Shown here one piece after another: positions 1-6,888 of a stretch of DNA of 12,031 nucleotides (the stretch's first letter is position 1; the number at the start of each line of letters is the position of its first letter). Below the pieces are notes generated by a model that did no database searches, had not been told where the DNA came from, and saw nothing but the letters and a program-made list of their open reading frames with translations. The stretch is from Alistipes sp. (GTDB taxonomy: Bacteria > Bacteroidota > Bacteroidia > Bacteroidales > Rikenellaceae). The stretch covers positions 1-12,031 of the forward strand of contig JAFYQY010000085.1 in the NCBI GenBank assembly GCA_017559685.1, in the 5' to 3' direction. Position numbers and translations under genes: made by a program.

Positions 1-521
1 CACTCACGAGAGTAGGCTGAAGCTCCACCCACGATCAACTTTGGCTTGCACTCCAACGCCTTCTGCTCCATCTCGTCGTAGTCTACACGACCATCATCCT
101 CACGTACTGAGTAGCTTACGGCGTTGAAATATGTACCCGACATATTCACAGCCGAGCCGTGCGAGAGGTGACCTCCGTGCGAGAGATTGAGACCGAGGAA
201 TGTGTCGCCTGGCTTCAAAACAGCGAAGAATACCGCCATATTTGCCTGTGCGCCCGAGTGTGGCTGCACGTTTGCGTACTCTGCACCATAAATCTTGCAG
301 AGACGCTCTATAGCAAGGCTCTCTACCTTATCAACAACCTCGCAACCACCATAGTAACGAGCAGCAGGGTAGCCCTCGGCATACTTGTTGGTCAAAACCG
401 AACCCATAGCGTTTATCACTTGCTCGCTAACAAAGTTCTCCGATGCGATAAGCTCGATACCGTGCATTTGACGGTTGCGCTCCTCGGCGATAAGGTCGAA
501 AATCTGTGTGTCTAACTTCAT
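1..521 (-). CDS. glyA: Serine hydroxymethyltransferase, N-terminal part (cut by window edge)
   Basis: This is the PLP-dependent cytosolic enzyme that interconverts serine and glycine and charges tetrahydrofolate with a one-carbon unit. About 173 residues are visible, starting at the ATG whose complement lies at 519-521; the frame stays open to base 1. Recognisable family stretches, in order, are LIASENFVS near residue 24, [15 protein letters not shown] near 45-60, [11 protein letters not shown] near 85-95 and [11 protein letters not shown] near 113-123. The family is about 420 residues long, so the PLP-binding lysine and the C-terminal domain lie outside the window. The gene is divergent from fabG, with 118 bp between the two starts. 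There is no clear Shine-Dalgarno sequence; the bases before the ATG are A/T-rich, as is usual in Bacteroidetes. The family call is secure. Confidence 0.96.
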   Translation of the reverse strand, partial: MKLDTQIFDLIAEERNRQMHGIELIASENFVSEQVINAMGSVLTNKYAEGYPAARYYGGCEVVDKVESLAIERLCKIYGAEYANVQPHSGAQANMAVFFAVLKPGDTFLGLNLSHGGHLSHGSAVNMSGTYFNAVSYSVREDDGRVDYDEMEQKALECKPKLIVGGASAYSRE

Positions 522-639
522 AGTAGTAAATATATTTATAGTTGTAAATTTCCAAATTGGATGCCTTCGCTTTGCGAAATTACAAGTTTTTTCAAATAAA
601 AATACCATCTTTGCACTAAACTTATAAACAAATTATAGT
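522..639. promoter_or_regulatory. Divergent glyA/fabG promoter region
   Basis: This 118-bp non-coding gap must carry the promoters of glyA (minus) and fabG (plus). On the plus strand, CATCTTTG at 606-613 matches 7 of 8 positions of the Bacteroidetes -7 box TAnnTTTG. A T-run at 587-592 lies upstream, but there is no clean -33 TTTG at the usual spacing. On the minus strand, TAATTTCG (complement at 575-582) and TTTATTTG (complement around 594-601) are each one mismatch from the -7 box. A 5-bp inverted repeat TTCGC-TTT-GCGAA occupies 566-578 and could be an operator or chance. The boxes are weak, so the exact promoter positions are inference. Confidence 0.45.
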
Positions 640-1383
640 ATGAAACTACTCGAAGGAAAGGTTGCGCTCGTCACAGGAGCCACTCGTGGCATCGGTCGTG
701 GCATCGCATTGAAGTTTGCCGAGCAGGGCGCAAATGTAGCCTTTACATATCTCTCATCGTCGGCTGCTGCCGAGTCGCTCGTTGCCGAAATCGAGGCTTT
801 GGGTGTTAAGGCTGTGGCCTACGCATCGAATGCTGCCGACTTCGACGGCGCCCACAAGGTTGTTGAGCAGGTTTTGGCTGAGTTTGGCCAAATCGATATT
901 CTCGTAAACAACGCTGGTCAAACCAAAGACGGCTTGATGATGCGTATGAGCGAGGAACAATGGGACTCGATTATCAACACCAACCTCAAGTCGGCATTCA
1001 ACTTTACTCACGCTGTAACTCCCGCTATGGCACGACGTCGTGCAGGCTCAATTATCAATATTTCGTCGGTTGTGGGCACTAACGGCAATGCAGGACAGTG
1101 CAACTATGCTGCATCGAAGGCGGGTCTTATCGGTCTAACAATGTCTATGGCGAAGGAGATGGGCTCACGAGGTATCCGTTGCAACGCAATTGCTCCTGGT
1201 TTTATCACTACCGATATGACCGACAAACTCAACGACGCAACCAAGGAGGCTATCGTAGCATCAGTATCGCTCGGTCGTATGGGTACGGTCGAAGATATCG
1301 CCAACGTGGCACTCTTCCTCGCAAGCGATATGTCGTCATACATTACCGGAGAGACCATCAAGGTTACTGGCGGAATGCGATAA
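640..1383 (+). CDS. fabG: 3-oxoacyl-[acyl-carrier-protein] reductase FabG (SDR family)
   Basis: This is a 247-residue classical short-chain dehydrogenase, the usual FabG length. FabG catalyses NADPH-dependent reduction of 3-oxoacyl-ACP to 3-hydroxyacyl-ACP in cytosolic type II fatty acid synthesis. The Rossmann motif TGATRGIG is at residues 12-19 and NNAG at 90-93. The catalytic tetrad is complete: Asn115, Ser143, Tyr156 and Lys160 (YAASK). PGFI at 186-189 and the C-terminal TGGM are also typical of FabG. The ATG at 640 fits the family N-terminus (MKLLEGKVALVTG); no Shine-Dalgarno is visible, only A/T-rich leader. It is not next to other fab genes here, so a different SDR substrate cannot be fully excluded, but overall similarity points to FabG. 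The stop codon overlaps the 5' arm of the first downstream palindrome. Confidence 0.93.
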   Translation: MKLLEGKVALVTGATRGIGRGIALKFAEQGANVAFTYLSSSAAAESLVAEIEALGVKAVAYASNAADFDGAHKVVEQVLAEFGQIDILVNNAGQTKDGLMMRMSEEQWDSIINTNLKSAFNFTHAVTPAMARRRAGSIINISSVVGTNGNAGQCNYAASKAGLIGLTMSMAKEMGSRGIRCNAIAPGFITTDMTDKLNDATKEAIVASVSLGRMGTVEDIANVALFLASDMSSYITGETIKVTGGMR

Positions 1384-1520
1384 AAAATCGTTCTGATTAG
1401 CTCTTTTTGAGTCGCACTTCAATAACCCGATTGCTCACATACGCTTTAGTATGCTGCGCATTGGGTTTTTCGTTTGTCTCAAAAACAGCTTAATCATTTA
1501 CGATTTTTTTTGTAGGCTTT
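1382..1520. repeat. Palindromic element, copy 1 of 3 (core unit 1395-1520)
   Basis: This is the first and most complete copy of a tandem imperfect palindrome. Nested arms can be traced. The outermost AAAAAATCG at 1382-1390 pairs with CGATTTTTT at 1501-1509. Arm 1395-1411 pairs with 1478-1495 with one bulge and one mismatch. AACCCGAT at 1424-1431 pairs with ATTGGGTT at 1460-1467 (one G-T pair). CATAC at 1438-1442 pairs with GTATG at 1449-1453 around the loop GCTTTA. The right end runs into eight Ts (1504-1511), so on the plus strand the element has the shape of an oversized intrinsic terminator for fabG. It starts inside the fabG stop codon. No protein-coding role is seen. Confidence 0.85.
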
Positions 1521-1645
1521 GATTAGCTCTTTTCGAACCGCACTTCAATAACCCGATTACTCACATACGCTTTAGTATGCTGCGCATCGGGTTTTTCGTT
1601 TGTCTCAAAAATAGCTTAATCATTTACGATTTTTTTGTGGGCTTT
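1521..1645. repeat. Palindromic element, copy 2 of 3
   Basis: This 125-bp unit directly abuts copy 1. It keeps the AACCCGAT / ATCGGGTT stem and the CATAC-GCTTTA-GTATG tip. It differs from copy 1 by seven base substitutions, all transitions, and by one T fewer in the terminal T-run. It lacks the outermost AAAAAATCG arm present before copy 1. A T-run again follows the right arm. There is no unique sequence between the units, so this is not a CRISPR-type array. Confidence 0.85.
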
Positions 1646-1759
1646 GATTAGCTCTTTTCGAACCGCACTTCAATAACCCGATTGCTCACATACGCTTTAG
1701 TATGCTGCGCATCGGGTTTTTCGTTTGTCTCAAAAACAGCTTAATCATTTACGATTTTT
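1646..1759. repeat. Palindromic element, copy 3 of 3 (lacks the last ~11 bp)
   Basis: This third unit is identical to copy 2 over about 114 bp except for two transitions (in TTGCTC and in AAAACAGC, where it agrees with copy 1). Homology stops after CGATTTTT near 1759; the TTTGTGGGCTTT-like linker that ends copies 1 and 2 is absent and unrelated sequence follows. The near-identity of copies 2 and 3 suggests a recent tandem duplication or gene conversion between units. Confidence 0.85.
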
Positions 1760-1903
1760 CGGAGAGTGGAGTGCTAACCTGCCACTGCACACTCCCTTAT
1801 TTTACGCGGGTACGAAAAATCGTACCCGCCATAGAAAATGCCATTCAGCGACCATCGGGAGCGACTGCCATTCATTGCCATTCAATGCCACTTTTAACTA
1901 TAC
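1760..1903. other. Non-coding stretch between palindrome array and bglX terminator
   Basis: No gene can be supported in the rest of the convergent fabG/bglX gap. It holds the perfect hairpin at 1806-1829 (separate entry). It also holds three copies of TGCCATTCA (1839-1847, 1866-1874, 1876-1884), with a fourth partial TGCCA at 1886-1890. The copies at 1866-1890 are spaced 10 bp apart. Short open frames crossing this region are formed mostly of repeat sequence and run into the bglX 3' end on the opposite strand, so they are not annotated. Confidence 0.6.
1806..1829. repeat. Perfect inverted repeat, 10-bp arms, 4-nt loop
   Basis: GCGGGTACGA at 1806-1815 and its exact reverse complement TCGTACCCGC at 1820-1829 are separated by AAAA. 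The stem is GC-rich and would be very stable in RNA or as a cruciform. Neither strand has a proper T-run directly after the right arm, so it is not a textbook terminator. It lies between the tails of two convergent genes, so it could be a 3' stabilising hairpin, a protein-binding palindrome or a relic of a mobile element. Confidence 0.75.
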
Positions 1904-1934
1904 AAAAAAAAGAGCAGTCGACCGACTGCTCTTT
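1904..1934 (-). terminator. Rho-independent terminator of the pheT-bglX unit
   Basis: The arms 1909-1920 and 1923-1934 are perfectly complementary (AAAGAGCAGTCG-type arm, 12 bp counted to the 2-nt centre; in RNA the loop will open by a few bases). Read on the minus strand, the hairpin starts about 20 bases after the bglX stop codon and is followed by eight Ts (complement of A1904-A1911). The plus-strand side is also T-rich (TTTCTTGTTTT), so it may work weakly in the other direction for transcripts coming from fabG. Confidence 0.88.
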
Positions 1935-1953
1935 CTTGTTTTCCGTTTTCCGT

Positions 1954-4236
1954 TTATTTAACCTCAAACTCTGCGGTGAGAAGCTCCTTAGTGCGTGACG
2001 ATGGGCCAACCATTACCTTAAATGTTCCAGGCTCAACTACACGCTCCATCTCGAGGTTGTAGTACTGCAAGTGTGCAGGTGTGAGAGTGAAGTGAACCTC
2101 CTTGCTCTCGCCAGCCTTCAATGCTACACGCTCGAAGCCCTTCAACTCCTTAACAGGGCGGGTAACATCCGAGTAGCAGTCACGAATGTAGAGTTGTGCA
2201 ATCTCAACACCATCACGTGTGCCTGTGTTCTTAATAGTAACGCTAACCTCGATATTCTCCTTGTCTGAAATCTCCTTCTTCGAGAGCTTGAGATCAGAGT
2301 ACTCGTAAGTTGTATACGAGAGTCCGTGACCGAATGGGAAGAGAGGCTCGTTAGGAATATCCTGCAACTTGTAGCGGTAGTGCGATGGCTTGTGGTTGTA
2401 GTACATCTGCACCTGACCTGCTGTGCGTGGGATAGTGATAGCGAGCTTGCCCGAAGGGTTTACCTTACCGTAAAGAATCTCGGCAACTGCCTGACCTCCA
2501 ACCATTCCTGGCTCCCAAGCGCAAACGATAGCTGGAAGATTGTCGTTCTCCCAAACTACAGCCTGAGGACGACCTGCAACGATAACGAGGATAGTAGGCT
2601 TGCCACTTGCAGCAACCTTCTTTACCAACTCCTGCTGCAGGCCAAAAAGGTGAATCTCGGCACGATCCTGATTCTCGCCACAAGTCTTCATCTTGCTACG
2701 AGCACGAAGACTTGTCTCACCTGCTACGACGATGTTTAAGTCGGCAGTGCGAGCCAAGCGAGCCGCCTTGTCTACATTCTCCTGCTTCATCGACTTAGGC
2801 GACTTGCCCTGATCAACAAATACGAAATCGGTGCTTGGAGCAACCTCACGCAAACCCTCGAGAATGGTTGTTACATTCTCAGGCTTCTGCGGTGCCGACC
2901 AGTCACCCATAATATTCTCGTCGTCAGCGTTGATACCTGTAACAAGAACTCGCTTATACTTCTTAACATCGAGTGGAAGAATGCCGTCGTTCTTCAAGAG
3001 AACAATCGAGTTGCGAGCTGCCTCCAATGCAGTTGCACGATGCTCCTCGCACATACGAATCTTCTTGCCCTCCTCGATGTCGCAATATGGATTCTCGAAC
3101 AAACCGAGACGGAACTTAGCCGTAAGGATGCGACGTACAGACTCGTCGATACGGCTCATTGGGATGCGACCCTCACGTACCAACTCGGCAACCTCCTCGT
3201 TCCAATGCAAGCCGTGCATATGCATATCCATACCCGCCATAATCGACTGGTAGTAAGCCTCTTTTCGGTTTGGAGCAGCCTTGTGGAGAGTGTGAATACG
3301 CTCGATGTCCATCCAGTCGCTCACTACGAAGCCTGTGAAGCCATACTCCTTACGCATCTTATCCTCCATCAACCACTTGCTCTTGTGGCAAGGTACGCCA
3401 TTGATCTCGTTGTGAGCAGTCATCAACGATCCTGCCTGACCCTCACGGATATTCAACTCATAAGGAGGGAGGAAAATCTCGTGCAAGGTGCGCTCCGAAA
3501 TATCACTTGGAGCGTGGTTAGCACCGTTGATTGGCTGTGAGTCGGCGATGCAGTGCTTGATACAAGCCAATACGTCGTCGCCGCCCTGCATATCGCCCTG
3601 CAAACCCTTTGTCAAAGCCAATCCCATCTGACCTACGAGGTATGTATCCTCACCGAAAGTCTCGCCACAACGTCCCCAACGAGCGTCACGAGCAACGTCG
3701 ATATTTGGGTTGAAAGTCCAGTGCATATTCATTGCACGCATCTCCTTAGCGGTCTGGCGAGCAATCTTATATGCCATATCAGGGTCGAACGAACAAGCCA
3801 AAGTGAGGTTTGTAGGGTAGGCAGTATTGTCTGGAGCAAGGCAGTTGCCGTGGATAGCGTCGATACCGAGAATCAACGGAATGCCCAATCGAGATTGCAT
3901 AGCTAATGCCTGCAACTCGTTTGCCTCCTCTGGAGTCAATACGTGGAGATACGAGCCTATAAGACCCTGCTTAGTCCACTTGCGGAGAGTGTCGGCGTTG
4001 ATGCCTGGGTAGAAACCCTGTGCATCCTGATTGTCAGCCTGTGCCTTCTTGTCCTTTTTTGACACGTGCTCTACACCACAGAATTGGTTCATCTGACCAA
4101 TCTTCTCTTCGAGTGTCATCTGCGAGAGAAGACTCTCAACACGATCCTCGATAGAAGCATTCGGATCCTTGTAATCAACCTTACCACACGAAGTGATAAG
4201 TGTTGCCACAACTGCTAAAAGTGCTAATTTTTTCAT
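1954..4236 (-). CDS. bglX: Glycoside hydrolase family 3 lipoprotein, beta-glucosidase-like
   Basis: This 760-residue exo-acting glycosidase probably removes terminal beta-linked glucose (or a related sugar) from oligosaccharides. The start MKKLALLAVVATLITSC carries a lipobox ending at Cys17, so an outer-membrane or periplasm-facing lipoprotein is predicted. The GH3 TIM-barrel domain covers about 30-390: GIDAIHG with Asp126, DVARDARWGR near 180-189, GETFGED at 191-197, Lys227-His228, and the nucleophile Asp307 in VVSDW. The C-terminal alpha/beta domain covers about 405-620; Glu521 in the CGEN context is the likely acid/base, by alignment from memory. A fibronectin III-like domain follows at about 665-745. 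It starts 20 bp after pheT, suggesting co-transcription. No susCD pair or other polysaccharide-utilisation genes are nearby. The exact substrate cannot be read from sequence. Confidence 0.92.
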   Translation of the reverse strand: MKKLALLAVVATLITSCGKVDYKDPNASIEDRVESLLSQMTLEEKIGQMNQFCGVEHVSKKDKKAQADNQDAQGFYPGINADTLRKWTKQGLIGSYLHVLTPEEANELQALAMQSRLGIPLILGIDAIHGNCLAPDNTAYPTNLTLACSFDPDMAYKIARQTAKEMRAMNMHWTFNPNIDVARDARWGRCGETFGEDTYLVGQMGLALTKGLQGDMQGGDDVLACIKHCIADSQPINGANHAPSDISERTLHEIFLPPYELNIREGQAGSLMTAHNEINGVPCHKSKWLMEDKMRKEYGFTGFVVSDWMDIERIHTLHKAAPNRKEAYYQSIMAGMDMHMHGLHWNEEVAELVREGRIPMSRIDESVRRILTAKFRLGLFENPYCDIEEGKKIRMCEEHRATALEAARNSIVLLKNDGILPLDVKKYKRVLVTGINADDENIMGDWSAPQKPENVTTILEGLREVAPSTDFVFVDQGKSPKSMKQENVDKAARLARTADLNIVVAGETSLRARSKMKTCGENQDRAEIHLFGLQQELVKKVAASGKPTILVIVAGRPQAVVWENDNLPAIVCAWEPGMVGGQAVAEILYGKVNPSGKLAITIPRTAGQVQMYYNHKPSHYRYKLQDIPNEPLFPFGHGLSYTTYEYSDLKLSKKEISDKENIEVSVTIKNTGTRDGVEIAQLYIRDCYSDVTRPVKELKGFERVALKAGESKEVHFTLTPAHLQYYNLEMERVVEPGTFKVMVGPSSRTKELLTAEFEVK

Positions 4237-4256
4237 TTTATTTGGTTTTAAGTTTG

Positions 4257-6728
4257 TTATCGAATCTGTGCGCCGTGCTTGTGCTCGAATGCTGACTGCA
4301 ATGCCGACATTGTGCGCTCGATAGTCTTGTCGTTGAGAGTCTGGTTCTTATCCTCGAGGATGAACGACAATGCATACGACTTCTTGCCCTCAGGCAACTT
4401 ATCGCCCTCGTAAACGTCGAACAACGAAACGCTCTTCAAGAGCTTCTTCTCGGTCGAGAGTGCTGTAGCACGAAGCTGAGCGAAGGTTACACTCTTATCC
4501 ACGAGTAGTGCCAAATCACGCTTAACCTCAGGGTACTTCGACAACTCTACGGCCGAAACCTTGTGCTTGCGAGTAGCCTTCAACAACATATCGAAATCGA
4601 TCTCGGCAAAGAACACATCCTGCTTCAAGTCGAATGCCTTGCAGATCTTTGCATTTACCTGACCCATCTGCACGAATGGCTTGTTGTTTACGTACAACTC
4701 CACTGCGTCGCCAAAGAGGTCGCTCTCGAGCGACTCAGTGCGCAATGCGTAGATATCCAAGCCGAAGCGGCGGAGCAACAACTCAACCGATGCACGCAAG
4801 GTGTAGAACGACGCCTGCTCGGCCTTCGAGTTCCACGACTGCGGAGTTGCAAGACCTGTAACGGCAATAGCCAAACGGTAGTTCTCCGAGTAAGAAGCGA
4901 GTGGAGCAACCTCTTCACCCTCCTTAGGCTCAACCTTGTTGTAGAAGTAGCAATTTCCGAACTCGTAAATCTTCAAGTCGCCATTGCGGTGGTTAGCGTT
5001 GAGCTGAATGGCCTCCATTGTGTTGAACAACAAGGTCTGACGCATAACGCCGAGGTCAGCCGAGAGTGGGTTCAAAATCTTTACGCACTTCTCAACAGGG
5101 TATGACTGCAAGCCTTCGTAGTAGGCAGTCTTTGTGAGCGAGTTCGACATAATCTCGGTGTAACCACGAGCTGTGAGCATATCGGCCACGAGATTGGTCA
5201 AACGGGTCTTATCTGGTTTTTGAACATACGAAAGGGTAGAGTTTACCTTATCCGATACCTCTACGTTGTTGTAGCCGTAGATGCGCAAGATATCCTCAAT
5301 GAGGTCGGCCTCACGCTGAACGTCTACACGGTATGGTGGTACGGCAACGCTCCAAACGTCGCCCTCCTCCTTCTCAATCTTAACCTCCAAGGCGTCGATG
5401 ATGGTGCGGAAAGTCTCGGTTGGAATATCCTTGCCGATAAGCGACTTAGCACGAGTAACCGAGAAATCGAAACGGAACGGAGCAACTTCTGCAGGGTTCG
5501 AGTCGAAAATCTCGCTTGCGATAGTGCCGCCAGCCAACTCCTTGAAGAGGAGTGCTGCACGCTTCAATGCGTAAATCTGGATATTAGGGTCGATACCACG
5601 CTCGAAACGGAATGACGAGTCGGTGTTCAAACCGAAACGCTTTGCAGTCTTGCGTACCGATACAGGGTTGAAGTATGCGCTCTCGATGAAGATGTCGGTT
5701 GTAGTCTCGCTAACACCCGAGTCCAAACCGCCATAAACACCTGCGATACACATTGGACGCTCTGCCGAGCAGATCATCAAATCGTCAGCTGTGAGCTTGC
5801 GCTCTACGCCGTCGAGAGTTACAAATGGAGTGCCCTCAGCACAGTTCTTAACTACAATCTTGTTGCCCTCGATCTTTGTCATATCGAATGCGTGGAGTGG
5901 CTGACCGAGCTCGAAGAGAACGTAGTTGGTGATATCAACCAAGTTGTTCTTTGGGTTGATGCCCGCTGCACGGAGCGAGTTCTGCATCCACTCTGGCGAC
6001 GGAGCAATCTTACAACCTGTAACTGCTACGCCTGTATAATGAGGACAAGCGGTTGTGTTCTCAACCTCTACCTCAATCTTTGCGCTATTATTCTCTACTG
6101 CGAAAGCCTCTACGCTTGGCAAAGTCAATTTCGCCTCTACGCCCTGAGCACGGAGATAAGCTGCGAGGTCACGAGCAACACCGATGTGCGAGCCTGCGTC
6201 GATACGGTTTGGAGTCAAACCAATCTCGATGAGGTAGTCATCTGTGATGTTGTAGTACTCCTTTGCAGGGGTGCCTACTACAGCGTCTGCTGGCAACTCG
6301 ATAATTCCTGCGTGCGACGAGCCGATACCCAACTCATCCTCGGCACACAACATACCGAGTGACTCCACGCCACGAATCTTCGAACGCTTAATCTTAAACT
6401 CCTCATCGCCACCGTCTGGGTAGAGTACTGCACCAACGGTTGCGCACATAACCTTCAAACCTTGACGGCAGTTTGCTGCACCGCACACAATCTGCAATGG
6501 AGCCTCAGCACCAACGTCTACGGTAGTGATGTGAAGGTGGTCTGAATCGGGGTGATCCTCACAAGTAAGAACCTCGCCTACGACTACTCCGGCCAAACCG
6601 CCTCGGATAGTCTCAATCTTCTCGAAGCCCTCGACCTCGAGACCAATGTCGGTCAAAACTTTCGAAATCTCCTCAGCTGTGAGGGTAGTATCGACGTAAT
6701 TTTTGAGCCAATTAAAAGAGATGTTCAT
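4257..6728 (-). CDS. pheT: Phenylalanine--tRNA ligase beta subunit
   Basis: This is the cytosolic beta chain of the alpha2-beta2 phenylalanyl-tRNA synthetase, which charges tRNA-Phe. At 823 residues it is the usual full bacterial length. Domains in order: N-terminal B1 part (1-40); EMAP/OB-fold tRNA-binding domain at about 41-150 (HPDSDHLH near 59-66, VCGAANCRQG at 81-90, GMLCAEDELG at 125-134); B3/B4 editing domain at about 215-400 (PLHAFDMTKI near 277-286, SSFRFERGIDP near 371-381); B5 domain at about 405-490 (VPPYRVDVQREADLIEDI at 463-480); a catalytically inactive class II-like core at about 490-720; and the anticodon-binding FDX-ACB domain at about 730-823. The partner pheS is not in the window, so the genes are unlinked, as is common outside Proteobacteria. 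The ATG at 6728 gives the family-typical MNISFNWLKNYV. Confidence 0.97.
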   Translation of the reverse strand: MNISFNWLKNYVDTTLTAEEISKVLTDIGLEVEGFEKIETIRGGLAGVVVGEVLTCEDHPDSDHLHITTVDVGAEAPLQIVCGAANCRQGLKVMCATVGAVLYPDGGDEEFKIKRSKIRGVESLGMLCAEDELGIGSSHAGIIELPADAVVGTPAKEYYNITDDYLIEIGLTPNRIDAGSHIGVARDLAAYLRAQGVEAKLTLPSVEAFAVENNSAKIEVEVENTTACPHYTGVAVTGCKIAPSPEWMQNSLRAAGINPKNNLVDITNYVLFELGQPLHAFDMTKIEGNKIVVKNCAEGTPFVTLDGVERKLTADDLMICSAERPMCIAGVYGGLDSGVSETTTDIFIESAYFNPVSVRKTAKRFGLNTDSSFRFERGIDPNIQIYALKRAALLFKELAGGTIASEIFDSNPAEVAPFRFDFSVTRAKSLIGKDIPTETFRTIIDALEVKIEKEEGDVWSVAVPPYRVDVQREADLIEDILRIYGYNNVEVSDKVNSTLSYVQKPDKTRLTNLVADMLTARGYTEIMSNSLTKTAYYEGLQSYPVEKCVKILNPLSADLGVMRQTLLFNTMEAIQLNANHRNGDLKIYEFGNCYFYNKVEPKEGEEVAPLASYSENYRLAIAVTGLATPQSWNSKAEQASFYTLRASVELLLRRFGLDIYALRTESLESDLFGDAVELYVNNKPFVQMGQVNAKICKAFDLKQDVFFAEIDFDMLLKATRKHKVSAVELSKYPEVKRDLALLVDKSVTFAQLRATALSTEKKLLKSVSLFDVYEGDKLPEGKKSYALSFILEDKNQTLNDKTIERTMSALQSAFEHKHGAQIR

Positions 6729-6829
6729 ATCGTATAATTTTTATTGTATTTGCTTGCTAAAAGTCAATTATCTCGCAAATATACGTCTTTTAATTGAAAA
6801 TTAAAAATTTTTCAAGGCGAGAATGGCGC
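6729..6829 (-). promoter_or_regulatory. pheT promoter region
   Basis: Read on the minus strand, TATATTTG (complement at 6776-6783) matches the Bacteroidetes -7 box TAnnTTTG at every fixed position. It lies about 50 bp before the pheT ATG. The -33 region, 19 or so bases further upstream, is a T/A-rich run without an exact TTTG, so the second box is weak. The predicted leader is short, about 40 nt, and shows no attenuator hairpin, T-box or leader peptide with phenylalanine codons. The preceding operon terminates at 6830-6867, so pheT needs its own promoter here. Confidence 0.65.
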
Positions 6830-6867
6830 AAAAAAAACAGCGTGACAATCTTTTGTGTCACGCTGTT
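6830..6867 (-). terminator. Rho-independent terminator after the symporter gene
   Basis: AACAGCGTGACA at 6836-6847 and TGTCACGCTGTT at 6856-6867 form a perfect 12-bp stem with an 8-nt loop. On the minus strand the stem is followed directly by eight Ts (complement of A6830-A6837). It lies about 20 bases after the symporter stop codon and ahead of the pheT promoter, so it separates the two minus-strand transcription units. Confidence 0.93.
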
Positions 6868-6888
6868 AAGGTTTGTTGTAGAGATCGA

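Noticed and set aside
159..515. Plus-strand open frame opposite glyA
   Set aside because: The minus strand encodes conserved glyA sequence through the whole interval; the plus frame has no family resemblance.
1395..1759. CRISPR array
   Set aside because: The units abut without unique spacers, the period is 125-126 bp rather than about 60-70 bp, and there are no cas genes.
1395..1759. Integron attC array
   Set aside because: The units are palindromic, but no RYYYAAC/GTTRRRY core pair flanks them, there are no cassette ORFs between them, and no integrase gene is in the window.
1702..1998. Small plus-strand open frames running from the third repeat into the bglX 3' end
   Set aside because: They are composed of repeat sequence, the perfect hairpin and terminator sequence, and one overlaps the bglX coding end; no start context or conserved motif supports translation.
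4563..5105. Plus-strand open frame opposite pheT (180 codons)
   Set aside because: It lies within the pheT coding sequence on the other strand, shows no recognisable motif or promoter, and is explained by codon usage of pheT.
6729..6783. T-box, riboswitch or attenuator in the pheT leader
   Set aside because: The leader after the predicted -7 box is only about 40 nt, A/T-rich, and lacks specifier loops, Phe codons or alternative hairpins.
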